Position numbers and translations under genes: made by a program
Shown: piece after piece, positions 48,801 through 60,784 of the stretch
Layout: each line of letters starts with the position of its first letter
Position numbering within the stretch: the stretch's first letter is position 1
NCBI GenBank assembly: GCA_948567375.1
Contig: OX419757.1
Coordinates: 31,248,001-31,312,000 of the forward strand
DNA: 64,000 nt
Origin: Lunularia cruciata
Lineage: Eukaryota; Streptophyta; Marchantiopsida; Lunulariales; Lunulariaceae
Direction: 5' to 3'
Notes under the pieces: generated by a model
The model's database searches: none
Told to the model about the DNA's origin: nothing
Seen by the model: only the letters and a program-made list of their open reading frames with translations

Positions 48801-49170
48801 GTGCACTCTTGAATTTTGCCCATGTTAAGATTGGTGTAAAAAATTGCCTTTCAGTTTGCTCTACTTGGAACTGCCATGATAGCTTTGCTACTCCATCCAA
48901 TTGGTTGGAAGCCAAGAAAAGTTTTTTTTTGTTCATCTTGTAGATCTGTAGCTTTGAAATAACATTTTTCAAACACAAAATTCTCTACTACACTCAAAAG
49001 ATTCTTGCTTTCAAATACCTTGGGCTTCAGAATTAGATTTGCTCTTCCTCTCCTTGAAATGGTGCTCTCTCTACATATTCTTGTTGTTGATGATCTTGCT
49101 CTTCCTTCAATTGAGTAAGGTGCTTGAATTGTTGCTTCATAGCAATGATAATTTTGAGTATTTTTCCCAT
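45840..49170 (-). pseudogene. Degenerate gag-pol of element C
   Basis: Minus-strand order: gag frame 48661-48978 (FLASNQLDGVAKLSWQFQVE, ALIGRFLESKQVGSIRSY); RT pieces near 47880-48330 and 47605-47847 (LDGLLDWYVIVLLIYSKME, where the YxDD region is destroyed, and LSQWKFYCKKSKCAFWQKEV); integrase frames 46373-46579 (SLDLIISLPKTKQHHTTIKMFVDKLSK) and 45876-46268 (CLTTIEFAYNNSKQASTRFSPFF, a conserved integrase block). Protease is absent through the internal deletion near 48400-48445. The 3' end continues at 38921-39258 beyond element D. Confidence 0.8.
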
Positions 49171-49433
49171 GGCTATTACTCTATAAGACTACCTAAAATT
49201 TATCTAAATTAACACATAGATGCAACACATCCACCGTTTTCCATAAGTCACAATTGGACGTACTAAGGGTTCATAAAAAATGATCATATTCAAAAAAAAT
49301 TGCCCAAAGCATGATGATGAATTGCATGAAATGATGCTTAAGTAGTACACAGATATAAAAATCCCAATGTTTTGGCAAAAATGGATTTGGTGGTCTATAG
49401 ATTCCATCCATCCTATTCTTGCTCTAATGTCAA

Positions 49434-49987
49434 TGGGAAAGACTAAGACCAAGGAGAGGAATTGGAAAATGGAAGACCAAAGTGGGAGATTATATTGGGA
49501 CACTTGAATGAGTGAAACCCTGAATGCCTAGCATGAGCTTGGGGCTTTGGTATTTATAGAGAAGCATACAAGGCTCTTGAGAAACTTCTCAAGAAACTTC
49601 CTCAAAGCCATTTTCTTAGAATGCAAGTCAAGCTAACGGAGAAGCTTCTCAAGAAGCTTCCTTCTAAAGCCGCCTACTTGGCTTATAAGCTAAACTTCCA
49701 ACTTTCCAAGAAGCTTCCTTCTAGAAGCCACCTACTTAGCATGCAAGTTAAGAAGCTTCCCAAAAAACTTCCTTTTAGAAGCCACCTACTTGGCGTGCAA
49801 GTTAAGCTAGTCAGGAAGCTTCCCAAGAAGCTTCTTCCTATGAGTCACCACTTGGCATGCGCATTATCCAATATTTAGGAGGTACCAGGTAGCTTCTTAG
49901 ATACTTCTAAAATATTCTATGCAAATTTGGCCTATTTGCTACTTTGTTAGTCTTGACTAACTTGTTGGTAAACTCCAAATTGTTACA
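49434..49987 (-). repeat. 5' LTR of element C (554 bp)
   Basis: Plus strand starts TGGGAAAGAC and ends AATTGTTACA, followed by TCTCC. It carries the long HSE-repeat array (about 49570-49830) as in its 3' partner. Confidence 0.9.
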
Positions 49988-49992
49988 TCTCC

Positions 49993-51019
49993 CTTCCTCT
50001 TATCAATATTGATTGTTCCCAAGTATCATACCAAGTGAGAGCTTTACCAATCAAGTACCACATGCAAACACACTTGCAAAACAATACGTGATCTTTGTTG
50101 TGAATAACAAAAAGTATCAATTAATAAGATCCAATTCTCCATTATTCACATAGAGCATTGTACTTTATAAGGCTTAGTGTTGCATGTCTTCTTCATTTGT
50201 ATTAACAATGTAGCTTCATTATTTACCAAGGTTTGGATCATTGTTGTTGGTGACTGTATAGGTGCTTTGGCCATTGTCACTAGTTTTGGGATGATCTCCC
50301 TACTTGCATTACATGATTGTTATTGAATATGTATATTTGACTTTGTAATGCATCCATTGTCATCTCAATCTCTCAAAACTTGTTCAACATCCTTTGTATT
50401 CCTTGCATCAGATCCTACAACTATGGTTCCATGATTTGATAAATACTTCCTATTTCATACATAGTTGATATGATCACTCGAAAAGAGATACAGATTATCA
50501 AGACTACTATCTAGACCTCTAAGGCTATCACTTGTTGATAATACTTCTCACCAAAATTGTAAACTAACAAATCCCTAAACATAATTTTTGGCCTAACTAC
50601 ATAACGGATTTCTATTTGAGTGTTGAAAGGAAGAGGATTTGATATATTCAAATCCATTACATCATAAAAAATTGTAAATTGTTAAATCTCACTCTCTATT
50701 GTGTAGCACAATTGGTAGAATCACAAGGTTTGGCCAATTCATTACTACTTCCATGAAATCCGTTCCAAAATGGTAAAGAAGGTACACTCTCACTTGCTCA
50801 CATTGGATGTAAATAATCTTGATGTAGAAAAGATTGAGGAATTGAGAATTAGGTGTTCAAAATTATCCATATAGGATCCATCCCATCCTCTCTCCAAACA
50901 CCCAACCTCACAATTTGCACTACTCTTTCTACCCTCAGAATTTCTTAGTCTCAATTGCATGTGTTCCTCCAAGGGTGATGATCTACTCACATGGATTAGA
51001 GCACTTACTTTGATAACAT
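49993..51019 (-). pseudogene. Gag start and leader of element E
   Basis: The minus strand near 50400-50820 matches gag of element D (for example the segment for FNTQIEIRYVVRPKIMFRDLL near 50560-50630). The primer-binding site next to the LTR reads tgttatcaaagt on the minus strand. The gag frame ends abruptly at element C. Confidence 0.7.
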
Positions 51020-51534
51020 TGCAACAATATGATGACAAAAGCACATAAGATGAGAATGCTCAAAACTTTTGATGCTCCAAAGAAGCACCTTGTCTTTATT
51101 ATATAGCAAAGAGTATCCCTAAGTGGAGCTACACCCTTAGATTAGATATATGGATTGGTGACATGATGATCCTATTTGGTTGATCAAACAAGTTTGACTA
51201 AAAAGAATCTTTAGAGAATCTTTTTATAAGAAACTTAAAATAGCATAGAAGAGGTACAATTGGAAAGATCTCCATGAGAGAAACAAAGGCAATACCTTCT
51301 TCTCTCATTGAACATATTTATAATCTTCTTTTTGAGGTTTAATTTTGTCATTTAGGTCTTCAAAGTTGACTTTGAAGTTTTCTATGTTTGTTTTAACTTC
51401 TTCTCTATTAGTTGAAGTCATCTTTTGGTGACTATTTTCTCTGATCTATCTAGATCATCATGTGTAATATCTCTAAAGATATTACCCAAGTCAATTTTCA
51501 CATGTAACTAATTTGTCTAAATAATGGTGTTACA
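51020..51534 (-). repeat. 5' LTR of element E (515 bp)
   Basis: Plus strand starts TGCAACAATATG and ends GGTGTTACA. Contains the reversed TATA region tattatatagc near 51096 and resembles the element-F LTR (21348-21919). Confidence 0.75.
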
Positions 51535-52680
51535 AGATTATAATATCATGATGAATATAAAGAATGAGAAATAAATTTTATATAATTATAATCTTGGTTA
51601 AGATTTTATATGTGTGATTTTAATGTCAATTTGTGATTATATGGTTGTTAAACTCTAAATTTCATGCATTCTTCTATGAAATTATCATATAAGAAGTAAA
51701 TAAAATGTCTTTGAAATAAAAACCAATATCTCTTTGATGAAATATATTGGTTATTTATGGATAAGAATAGCTTTTATTTGTATGGTTTTATTTATATATA
51801 TATACATATATTAATTTGAAAATTGATGGAGCATCAATAAGTAAATAATTATTTTCATGTATTTTATACATCCTTTTTGACCTAAAATTGAGAACCACAT
51901 GAGTTATTGCAACCTCGAGCACCAAATGCTCCAATGGAAATTAAAGGCGTATTCTTGTATGATTTTTATCATTATTTTCTTAAGAAGAATGCAAGAATTT
52001 ATATGCTTATGAGATCTAACATTGGTTAAATATTCATAAGACATATGAGGTTATTTTCATAAAACAATTCAAAGCTCTATACGAGTATAAAGTTTAACAA
52101 CAGGATAAATGTTATAGCATATAAGGTTATTACAATTGATAGTGAGTTTTTCAAGTTAAATATAGCACATGTTTCATGTATTCAAAGACAAAGGCTATTT
52201 TATATTCATAGTGTATGAGATTTTGATTCTTTACTTGATTGACTTCTTCAGGAGTACATTACCATATTACCTCACTTAAAGCTTTCATGAAAGACATATT
52301 TATTTGTTTACTTGAAGATGACTTTTTATGACTAAGAGTAATGTTACCTCAGTTAATAACTTTATAAGAAAAATAAATACATAACATATTTTAGGGTGAA
52401 TCTATTTTCAAGAAGATTTCATCATAACTTTAGGTTTTTATTTTATAAAATTAATGTTAGAAAATGATGAAAACTATATTATTTCTTATGTTTCAGAGCA
52501 TAAGTGACCTCATCAAATTTAATCTACTAACCTCGTCAACTTAGGAAAGAATGGGAAATGGGAACTCAATATGAGTTTAGGGCTTAATTCACACGTCATC
52601 CATAAGAATTTTCTTTCTTTTTTGTTGCTTTTTAAATAATGATCAATGGTCAAGAACTAGACCGACGTACGAAGACACTA
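51535..52680. other. AT-rich spacer between retroelement nest and gene island
   Basis: No gene or element end recognised. Composition is strongly AT-rich and changes to balanced composition at about 52680. Confidence 0.5.
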
Positions 52681-52689
52681 GATTCGTTT

Positions 52690-53886
52690 ATTTTATCATT
52701 ATAGGGACCCGGGACCCGAAGCAAGAGAGTAACTTTTAAAGAGTTACTGAAGGGGGACCATGGCGACACGGTAAACAAGAAGAATGTAAACCCCATCGAG
52801 CCGTATATAGATAAAACTTAAGAGGCAAAAATAGATGCCAAGTCTTTAGGGCCCCCTGAAGAGCTAAGTCCCTGAAGTAGGTGGCATGGTTGCCAAGTTG
52901 ACGGTGTTGCCACGTCACGAACCAATAAGTGGATGCGTGATACCGCTCCACCGAATATGGTGTTTGTCAGAAGCGCGGACATACCAATCTACAGATGACA
53001 GGCTGGAAGAATCAGTCTGCATGTGGTCCCCACCCCCGTTACCACCCCCGTTATATCAAAAACTTTCAAGCTCGGCTGCCCGAATCTTCCTTTAGGAAAA
53101 GGTTGTTACTGCATGCAGTCGCGCTACGGTCATTCACGTCACTTCTGACTCATTGCGAAGTAAGCACGAACGGTCTTTTCCGTCGTCTTAAGAACAGTTC
53201 GTCAACTGTAACCGTAAATGCAATTTGTGTTTAATTGGAGCGAAGGTCCGTCTGGAAGGAGAAAACGTCAAGTAAATAGTGCGCTGCATCATTAGATCGA
53301 CGATTTAAACGAAGAAAGTACCAAAAGTATTCTTTCGTAGGAATGGACTAAGGCAGTACACCAGTAAAATCCGGGTTACTCCTTTTTTAAACCCCCTTCA
53401 TGTTCATGTTAGTACATTGTGTTAGTGAAAAGCTCGAGAATACTAAAGGAAGAGCATCATAGATGAAGAGTTTAAACTGATCAATCTAGAATCCCCGAGA
53501 TGCATAGATTGCCGGCGTTTATTAGACGATCGTCTGCCGTGGAACGGAGGCTTGTTCAGAAGTTACGGTAGTCTGCACGGAAACTGCGGTTAGTAACCCG
53601 AACGTTCTGGAATGTCCGGACACCACACGTTCACGTCGAAGTCGGTCGCTCAGCTACGGTGACTGACCACGAGGCGTGATCCAATGGGAAAGGACGGTTA
53701 GACCGACGGTAAACTGACTTTACTTGAGTAGGAGGAAGACGAAGGAGTACGGTGGGTCACGGGTAAGATGCTTAAGCGCAAAGCTGCCTGCCGCCCGCGG
53801 TTGGGCAGCCATGAGAGACGTTCGATGCGGGCAGCGGGCAAAGGCAGAAGGAAAGAAACAAATTCAATGAACTGCTTCGGCAAGCA
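52690..53886 (+). promoter_or_regulatory. Upstream region of the polyubiquitin gene
   Basis: Balanced base composition, no convincing ORF. It contains ACGT-core sites that plant bZIP factors can bind (ccacgtcac at 52910-52918; cacgtcac near 53135; cacgttcacgtc near 53627), a TGACTCA site at 53146-53152, and a heat-shock element at 53600-53617. The bZIP and HSF assignments are motif matches only. Confidence 0.5.
53600..53617 (+). promoter_or_regulatory. Heat-shock element in polyubiquitin promoter
   Basis: GAAcgTTCtgGAAtgTCC: three perfect alternating units and a fourth with one mismatch, about 270 bp upstream of the TATA box. Polyubiquitin genes are commonly heat-induced, and this site offers a direct explanation. 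Confidence 0.75.
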
Positions 53887-53894
53887 TTATAAAA
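53887..53894 (+). promoter_or_regulatory. TATA box of polyubiquitin gene
   Basis: TTATAAAA, 205 bp upstream of the start codon. A pyrimidine-rich segment (catctctcattcttctcc, near 53910) about 25-35 bp downstream is a plausible transcription start. I do not see a strongly supported leader intron. Confidence 0.65.
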
Positions 53895-54071
53895 CCGTGA
53901 AACGCCACACATCTCTCATTCTTCTCCATTAAGTGTAGTAGGCGCACAGCGCTGTGGTGGTGTTTCATCTCTCTTTGGCTGTGTCTCTCTTTGGTGGTGT
54001 GTCCAATTTCAGTTTCTCTCATTGCGTTTCTGAACGTCGTTTGAGGTCGTGGAGGAAACACAAAAACTTGA

Positions 54072-55928
<1,857 letters not shown>

Positions 55929-56084
55929 AGCATATAGATACGACTGCTGGAGACTTTCTGTGAAAAGGACCTTTGTACAGTTATGTAATATTCTGTAGTT
56001 CAGTAACTTCGCAGCAGGCGTAGATTGGGGTTCTGATACACTTGTTTTACGCTGCCGACAAGGGTGTTTTTCGTCGGAAGTTCA

Positions 56085-56090
56085 AATAAA
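56085..56090 (+). terminator. Poly(A) signal candidate of polyubiquitin
   Basis: AATAAA 157 bp after the stop codon, preceded by TGTAATATTCTGTAG (55984 area), a plausible far-upstream element. Confidence 0.55.
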
Positions 56091-56167
56091 AGTTGTCCGA
56101 ATCGTGACCTTTGCTGTACCCGAGAAACCTGCGAAGTGTTTTTGAGCTGGTCATGGGCTCCCGAAGT

Positions 56168-56465
56168 GTCTTTACAAATGGATTGGATTGTATAATTGGC
56201 TCGCACTGGTCCTTACTACTGTTTGTGCTGTTAGTTGTTTCTCCATCTAATGAACGGGAAGGATGGCGCATTTCACTTAAGATACACCATGCGCACAAAG
56301 CACCATGCGCACAAAGCGTCTTTAACAAATGGATTTGTGATTGTACAGTTTGACGTTCACTGGCTCTTACAGCTGTTGGGTCTTTTAGTTGTGTCTCCTT
56401 CCCTCTCGTTCATTAGGTGATGAACGCGTTTCGTACAAAATGCACTATACTCGCAAATCTTCTTT
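56168..56465. repeat. Diverged 150-bp tandem duplication
   Basis: Copies about 56168-56317 and 56318-56465 share gtctttacaaatggatt / gtctttaacaaatggattt, then cactggtccttac / cactggctcttac, ttagttgt.tctcc, and gatgaacg/aatgaacg. The protein frames in both are short and not conserved, so I treat it as non-coding. Confidence 0.7.
56285..56316. repeat. 16-bp perfect tandem duplication
   Basis: caccatgcgcacaaag occurs at 56285-56300 and again at 56301-56316. Confidence 0.95.
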
Positions 56466-57237
56466 CTCGTAGAGATTAGTGTGAATAAAGAGTGTATCAA
56501 CGAAAGAACTGTCATATAATTACATAGTTGTAGATCTTAACCTGCTAACAATTTCTGCTAGCAATCTCTATTTCTTGACATAAGAAATAGAGATTGCTTG
56601 TTACACACCTTGTTGACCATTTGATGGACTGTTTGAAAACTCGACAGTTCCTTTCGACGTCGGGAAAGGTGTTTGTCGGTCGTACTGCTAGCTTTTTAAC
56701 GTGAATCAGATAGCTTCAAACGAAGTATTTCTACAAACGAAGCGTTTTGTAAGAGTCCTGAAATGGAACATATTGCTTGCTTGTGCTTGCTTGTGCTGCT
56801 TGCTCGTGCTTGCTGGCATATACTACAAAATGTGTGAATCCGCGAGTGTAAAGTGAGCGAAAGCGCAGGATTTTTGCGAACAGTTGAATCTTCGAAACGG
56901 CCATGACCAATCTCCCCCCCATCCGCCTCTCCTCTCCCCCCGAAAGGAGGAAGCAGTTTCCACTCTTTCATGTATACAGTTACTAAAGTGTTAATCTAAA
57001 TAATTTACGCTTTGTACGGTCTGGCTAATGTAATATTTTCAACCCGAGAGACAGGTTGCTGATGGCGTGTAAGTTTCGGCTCTATTAAAGGTGAGAAACA
57101 GCGTGTTGGTGACGAGCTCGATCAATGGAAAGATGGTTGAAAAATTTTGTTTCACTCGGGCGCTCTGTTTCACAATCATCAGATTCGCACTGTTGCTCGG
57201 AAGTTAACCTGTGTTGAACTCCACAGGAGCATAACAC
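56466..57237. other. Spacer and probable promoter/leader of the kinase gene
   Basis: No ORF of note. Contains the hairpin at 56561-56597, a tgcttg/gcttgc-rich low-complexity run near 56774-56815, and a weak TATA-like ctattaaag near 57082, about 150 bp before the kinase start. Confidence 0.45.
56561..56597. repeat. Perfect 16-bp inverted repeat with 5-base loop
   Basis: Left arm 56561-56576 (gcaatctctatttctt), loop gacat, right arm 56582-56597 is the exact reverse complement. No T-run follows, so it is not an obvious terminator. It could be a small foldback element or a hairpin RNA. Confidence 0.9.
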
Positions 57238-59268
57238 ATGTCACATAAACCACGTCAATATACACTCCAGGTGAAGAAGTATCTTGCCTCCTTTTGGTGG
57301 CCCATACGGGGCAGGTGCGACATGCTCACTCCGTGGACTAAATGTGAACTTCTAAATCCTGGACGTGCAGAAGTGAACTTATCAGTAAACAAGAAAACTG
57401 GACACTTGTTCGTCGCGAAGTCGTGCAACTGCGGTGATAAACACAAGACTGCGGAGATTCTGAACGAGGTTACCGTCTACCTCGTGCTAGACTCACCACG
57501 AATTGTACAATATCTTGGCTCATCGTTCGACACCGAAGACGGGGGGAAGAAACTGAATCTGTTCCTGGAATACATGCCTGGTGGCTCCCTACGGAAACAC
57601 ATTGAAAGGCTCGGGGGACATTTGGAGGAGTCTCTGATTAGAACCTACACCAGAAGTATTGTGGAGGCCATACATCATCTCCACAGCAAGGGGGTTGTTC
57701 ACTGCGATATAAAAGCGGACAACATTCTAATTGGATTGCAAGGAGCGAAGCTTTGTGGTTTCAGTAAATCGATGTTTGTAGATCAAAAGTCTCACGGTGC
57801 CATGAAAGGAACTTCCGCGTGGATGGCTCCCGAAGTCGTGGCTGAATTGGAGCAGGGATTTCCTTCCGACATTTGGTCTCTTGGTTGCACTGTCATAGAG
57901 ATGGCAACAGGGCAGGATCCCTGGGCCAAGGTCTCTTCCAAAGGTGGTCTCAGAAGCATTCAACTCTCGCGGAAGATTCCTGATTTGAGATCGTTATCGC
58001 GAGAGGGGCAGAAATTTGTCACGAAGTGCTTAGTTAGAAATCCTAAAGAAAGACGGACAGCATCCCAATTGTTGCAGGAAGAGTTTCTCGCCAATGAGAT
58101 AGGAGAGGCAGATGAGCACGTATTGTCACGAGCACTTGCCAGAATACGCGCTACATTTCCAGACCGGTCAGGGAAAAGGACTACATCTGCCACACAGCGT
58201 CGGCAGGAAGAGATCTCCAAACTTAACATAAAGGTTCTTCCTGTTCGACCATCACCTTCACCTTCGTCCATGCTGGCTGAGGGTTCCACCGGGTTTCAAT
58301 CTACAGATGCCATCACCGATCCCGGTGATGAAACTTCCTTCTCAAATTCGAGATTTTCGGTACGTGAGAGCTCCTCTGCTCTATTGGACTTTGAACTTGA
58401 ACGAGTTCATGTCCGCGAGAAGGCTCGGAAGACTGTCAGCTCTAAACGGCCAGAGGTTGAGCAACCATATACTTTGCGAACCTCTTCACATTCAAATCTC
58501 ATAACATTACCAAGGAGTCCAAAATCGCCCATTCATCGTGGCCGTTTAGATCACTCTCCGGCTCTTTCAAAGCTCGAAACACCCAAGGTTAACGCATGGG
58601 AGACTCCTTGGGGAAAACACAGTACAGGATCTACCATTACCCAGGATTTTCTGCCGCAACCAACCAGGGAATTGGGACTTTCGGTCTACCCAGAAACATC
58701 TTTACCATCGAGGGTTTCCTTCCATGCCTCCTCAAATCACTATTCCACTCAAAGTTTTAAGTCTACTACACAACCAGGAAAAGGTTGTATACATGGGCAA
58801 GACCACGAGCTGGCGACTCCGGAAACTTCTGACAATATCCACAAACGAGAGTCTCCTTCAAGCACGCATGATATTTTGAGTGACTGCTCTGACCAGTCTC
58901 CTGTTCATCTGATCCATTATAATCTGGACACTGATTTCAGAAAGGGTGCTTTGGATGTAACTACCCCAGGTCAAACGCGGGCTTGTACAATACACCGACC
59001 CAGCAGGAATGCGGGCTCTCCAGTGAATGACAATCTAGACACTGTTTCCCGGGGTAATGCATTAGAAGCAAGTTTCTCAGGTCAACTCCCTCCTTGTAAA
59101 TTACATGGACTCTGCACAAACTTGGCCCCTGTGGGGACTTACGAATCTACTCACCTACAACCTCCTTCTCTTGCCACAGATTCGCTCAGTGGATCCTCAG
59201 ATTGCTCTTCTGCTTCACTTTTGAGATTTGATTATCTGAAAACTCCTTCAGGGAAGGCCTGGGTTTAG
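57238..59268 (+). CDS. MAPKKK-like protein kinase (MEKK/STE11 type), probable pseudokinase
   Basis: Intronless frame of 676 residues; an in-frame TAA at 57232-57234 just upstream fixes the first ATG. Kinase domain about 36-285, closest in motif style to plant MEKK-class MAPKKKs (MAPKKK15-21 group): EYMPGGSL (111-118), HCDIKADN (155-162), GTSAWMAPEV (191-200), SDIWSLGC (210-217). Kept: beta-3 Lys61 (VAK), alpha-C Glu77, catalytic Asp157, Asn162, APE 197-199, Asp211. Lost: the glycine loop (LLNPGRAEVNLSV) and the DFG Asp, now GFS at 174-176. The remaining 390 residues are Ser/Pro/Thr-rich, probably disordered, with SP and TP sites and a 37-residue imperfect repeat (562-596, 599-632). The intact frame suggests a working protein. 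It may act as a scaffold or allosteric partner in a MAPK cascade (inference). Convergent with the prefoldin gene, 207 bp between stop codons. Confidence 0.9.
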   Translation: MSHKPRQYTLQVKKYLASFWWPIRGRCDMLTPWTKCELLNPGRAEVNLSVNKKTGHLFVAKSCNCGDKHKTAEILNEVTVYLVLDSPRIVQYLGSSFDTEDGGKKLNLFLEYMPGGSLRKHIERLGGHLEESLIRTYTRSIVEAIHHLHSKGVVHCDIKADNILIGLQGAKLCGFSKSMFVDQKSHGAMKGTSAWMAPEVVAELEQGFPSDIWSLGCTVIEMATGQDPWAKVSSKGGLRSIQLSRKIPDLRSLSREGQKFVTKCLVRNPKERRTASQLLQEEFLANEIGEADEHVLSRALARIRATFPDRSGKRTTSATQRRQEEISKLNIKVLPVRPSPSPSSMLAEGSTGFQSTDAITDPGDETSFSNSRFSVRESSSALLDFELERVHVREKARKTVSSKRPEVEQPYTLRTSSHSNLITLPRSPKSPIHRGRLDHSPALSKLETPKVNAWETPWGKHSTGSTITQDFLPQPTRELGLSVYPETSLPSRVSFHASSNHYSTQSFKSTTQPGKGCIHGQDHELATPETSDNIHKRESPSSTHDILSDCSDQSPVHLIHYNLDTDFRKGALDVTTPGQTRACTIHRPSRNAGSPVNDNLDTVSRGNALEASFSGQLPPCKLHGLCTNLAPVGTYESTHLQPPSLATDSLSGSSDCSSASLLRFDYLKTPSGKAWV

Positions 59269-59475
59269 AAAGACCGCGCTCAGAAGCCCAAAGGTCTAAC
59301 ACCGCGGAGAATACAGCCGGGGCGATCTAAATCCTCGAGCAAAACCTTATCTACCCGAAGAAACATTGCCGTACAAGAAACTCTCGGAATGCTGTTCACT
59401 GTGACAACAATGTAAGTAGTGCATGACTCACATGTCCTGCGGAAACACCCAACAATAGTTGCAAAATTGTGTCAG
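59269..59475. other. Spacer between convergent kinase and prefoldin genes
   Basis: 207 bp hold both 3' ends. No AATAAA on either strand is obvious, so the transcripts may overlap. Confidence 0.5.
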
Positions 59476-60784
59476 TCACTCCTCTTCCAGGTTTATTGAA
59501 TCCTTGAACTTGCTATACAAAATATTCTTTAGCTCTGCCATCTGCGCAAGCACTGCTGTCCTCTCCTCGTCCAGCTCCCGTAGCTCCTTCTCATTTTCTT
59601 CTTTCAAGTCCTCTAGACGGGTCTCCACTTCATCTCTAGGGATATGACTGAACACTTCACCAATTAGATATCGAATCTCTTCCTCGTCGGTAAGAATCAA
59701 TTCATTGCCTGCGTCCTCAAGATTGTCGGCCAGGTCCTGATAAAGGTTACAAGTTCAAATAGCTTTGCACAATTAGCTCATGTCTCAGACGATTACCATC
59801 CATCTACCGACATCCTCATTCTAGAACGATATTCCATGCAAGTACTTTAGATTAGAACTTTGATTAAAATTTCACAACTAGCTCTAGGAGAGAGTTACTT
59901 CCAACTTACTCGGTTACAACTAGTTAGCTGAGTAGGGCGAGTAGGACAGAGGGATTTTATTTTAGCAGTAGAGCTAGGCAGACCGTTGTTGTCAACAACA
60001 CAGTAGTGCATTTCGTTAGTTTCTTGAAGAGATATGATAATTAGTCTCAAGCGGAGAACATTCGTCTCTACATGCAAATTGGATGAATAGAATGCCCCAA
60101 AACTTAAAGCGATCACGAAACCTTCCTTGCCTCAGGTATACAGCATTCCTGCATGATGGACTGAAATAACGCGCAAATTCCTTCCATGGATTCACTATGT
60201 CATCTAATGTACTAATTCCTCAATTGCTTCAGAAACTAGCGAAGTTGTCTATAAATTACCTTCTTGGCCTTGATCTCATCCTCAAGGTCGTGAAACTTGT
60301 TGTTAAGCCGACCAAACTTGTTAATATTCTGCTGATCATCCCAAGTCACTTCCGTCTCTTGTCCATCACCCTGATTGTAGCGCGAAAATATTCAGTCCGT
60401 CTCACCGGAAATAAAAAAATTGATGCAACAAAGAGCCTCGATTAGCTTCATCGAACTCTCAACTGAAAGTTTGCATTATGCATCTGACATATATGCAATG
60501 GGACACCCATGTGACGTCCTGCAAACCCTATTTCCCTCTCTTCTGTTTTGGCCGAACTGCCAGTGGCTCAATGTGACCGACTGCCTACGATCAGCACACA
60601 TCTTAACAAGTAGGAAAAATCTCAAACACAAGAAATGATAGCTTCTTCACGTAGATCGCTCAATGCAGTTCACAACAAAATCTCTAGTGTCAGAGATGAG
60701 ACAATTTGCTTCAGATAGCAGAAATCAACAATGTTCCAGATAGATCTGAGTTTCAATCTAACCAATAGTTGCTACCTGCTGCAT
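59476..60784 (-). CDS. PFD4: Prefoldin subunit 4 (beta-type), three coding exons
   Basis: Subunit of the hexameric co-chaperone that passes nascent actin and tubulin to the cytosolic chaperonin CCT. Coding exons on the minus strand: 60784-60776, 60370-60260 and 59736-59476; 126 residues in all. Introns 60775-60371 (GTAGCA...ATCAG) and 60259-59737 (GTAATT...ATCAG), both phase 0. Exon 1 encodes only MQQ. Exon 2 reads [17 protein letters not shown] then [20 protein letters not shown]. Exon 3 reads [15 protein letters not shown], then [20 protein letters not shown], and ends [11 protein letters not shown]. The pattern helix, beta hairpin (around [18 protein letters not shown]), helix is that of beta-class prefoldins. 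Length and motifs match plant PFD4 closely. The start codon is supported because MQQ-G is the usual plant N-terminus. Promoter and leader lie about 60785-61100. Confidence 0.93.

Larger units (their letters stand above)
38357..49987 (-). mobile_element. Element C: family-1 chromovirus, internally deleted, split by element D
   Basis: 5' LTR 49434-49987, gag from ATG 49170, RT region about 47600-48330, integrase about 45876-46940, 3' LTR 38357-38920. Element D (39264-45834) sits in its integrase-chromodomain region with a perfect GTAAG duplication. The segment that holds zinc knuckle and protease in element B (about 35760-36478) is missing: at about 48400-48445 sequence equivalent to B near 35750 runs straight into sequence equivalent to B near 36480. 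C was therefore probably non-autonomous. Confidence 0.9.
28950..51534 (-). mobile_element. Element E: oldest element of the nest, family-2 type, minus strand
   Basis: Reassembled from three pieces homologous to element D: 49988-51534 (5' LTR and gag start), 37973-38356 (gag middle), 28950-31633 (gag end, protease, RT, RNase H). B and C with their target duplications split it at CAAAT and TCTCC. Minus-strand frame 37882-38133 (VQKPYIVFEAIVCAQRITRALGG) matches element D near 41280-41370. The integrase half and 3' LTR are missing beyond 28950. Confidence 0.75.
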
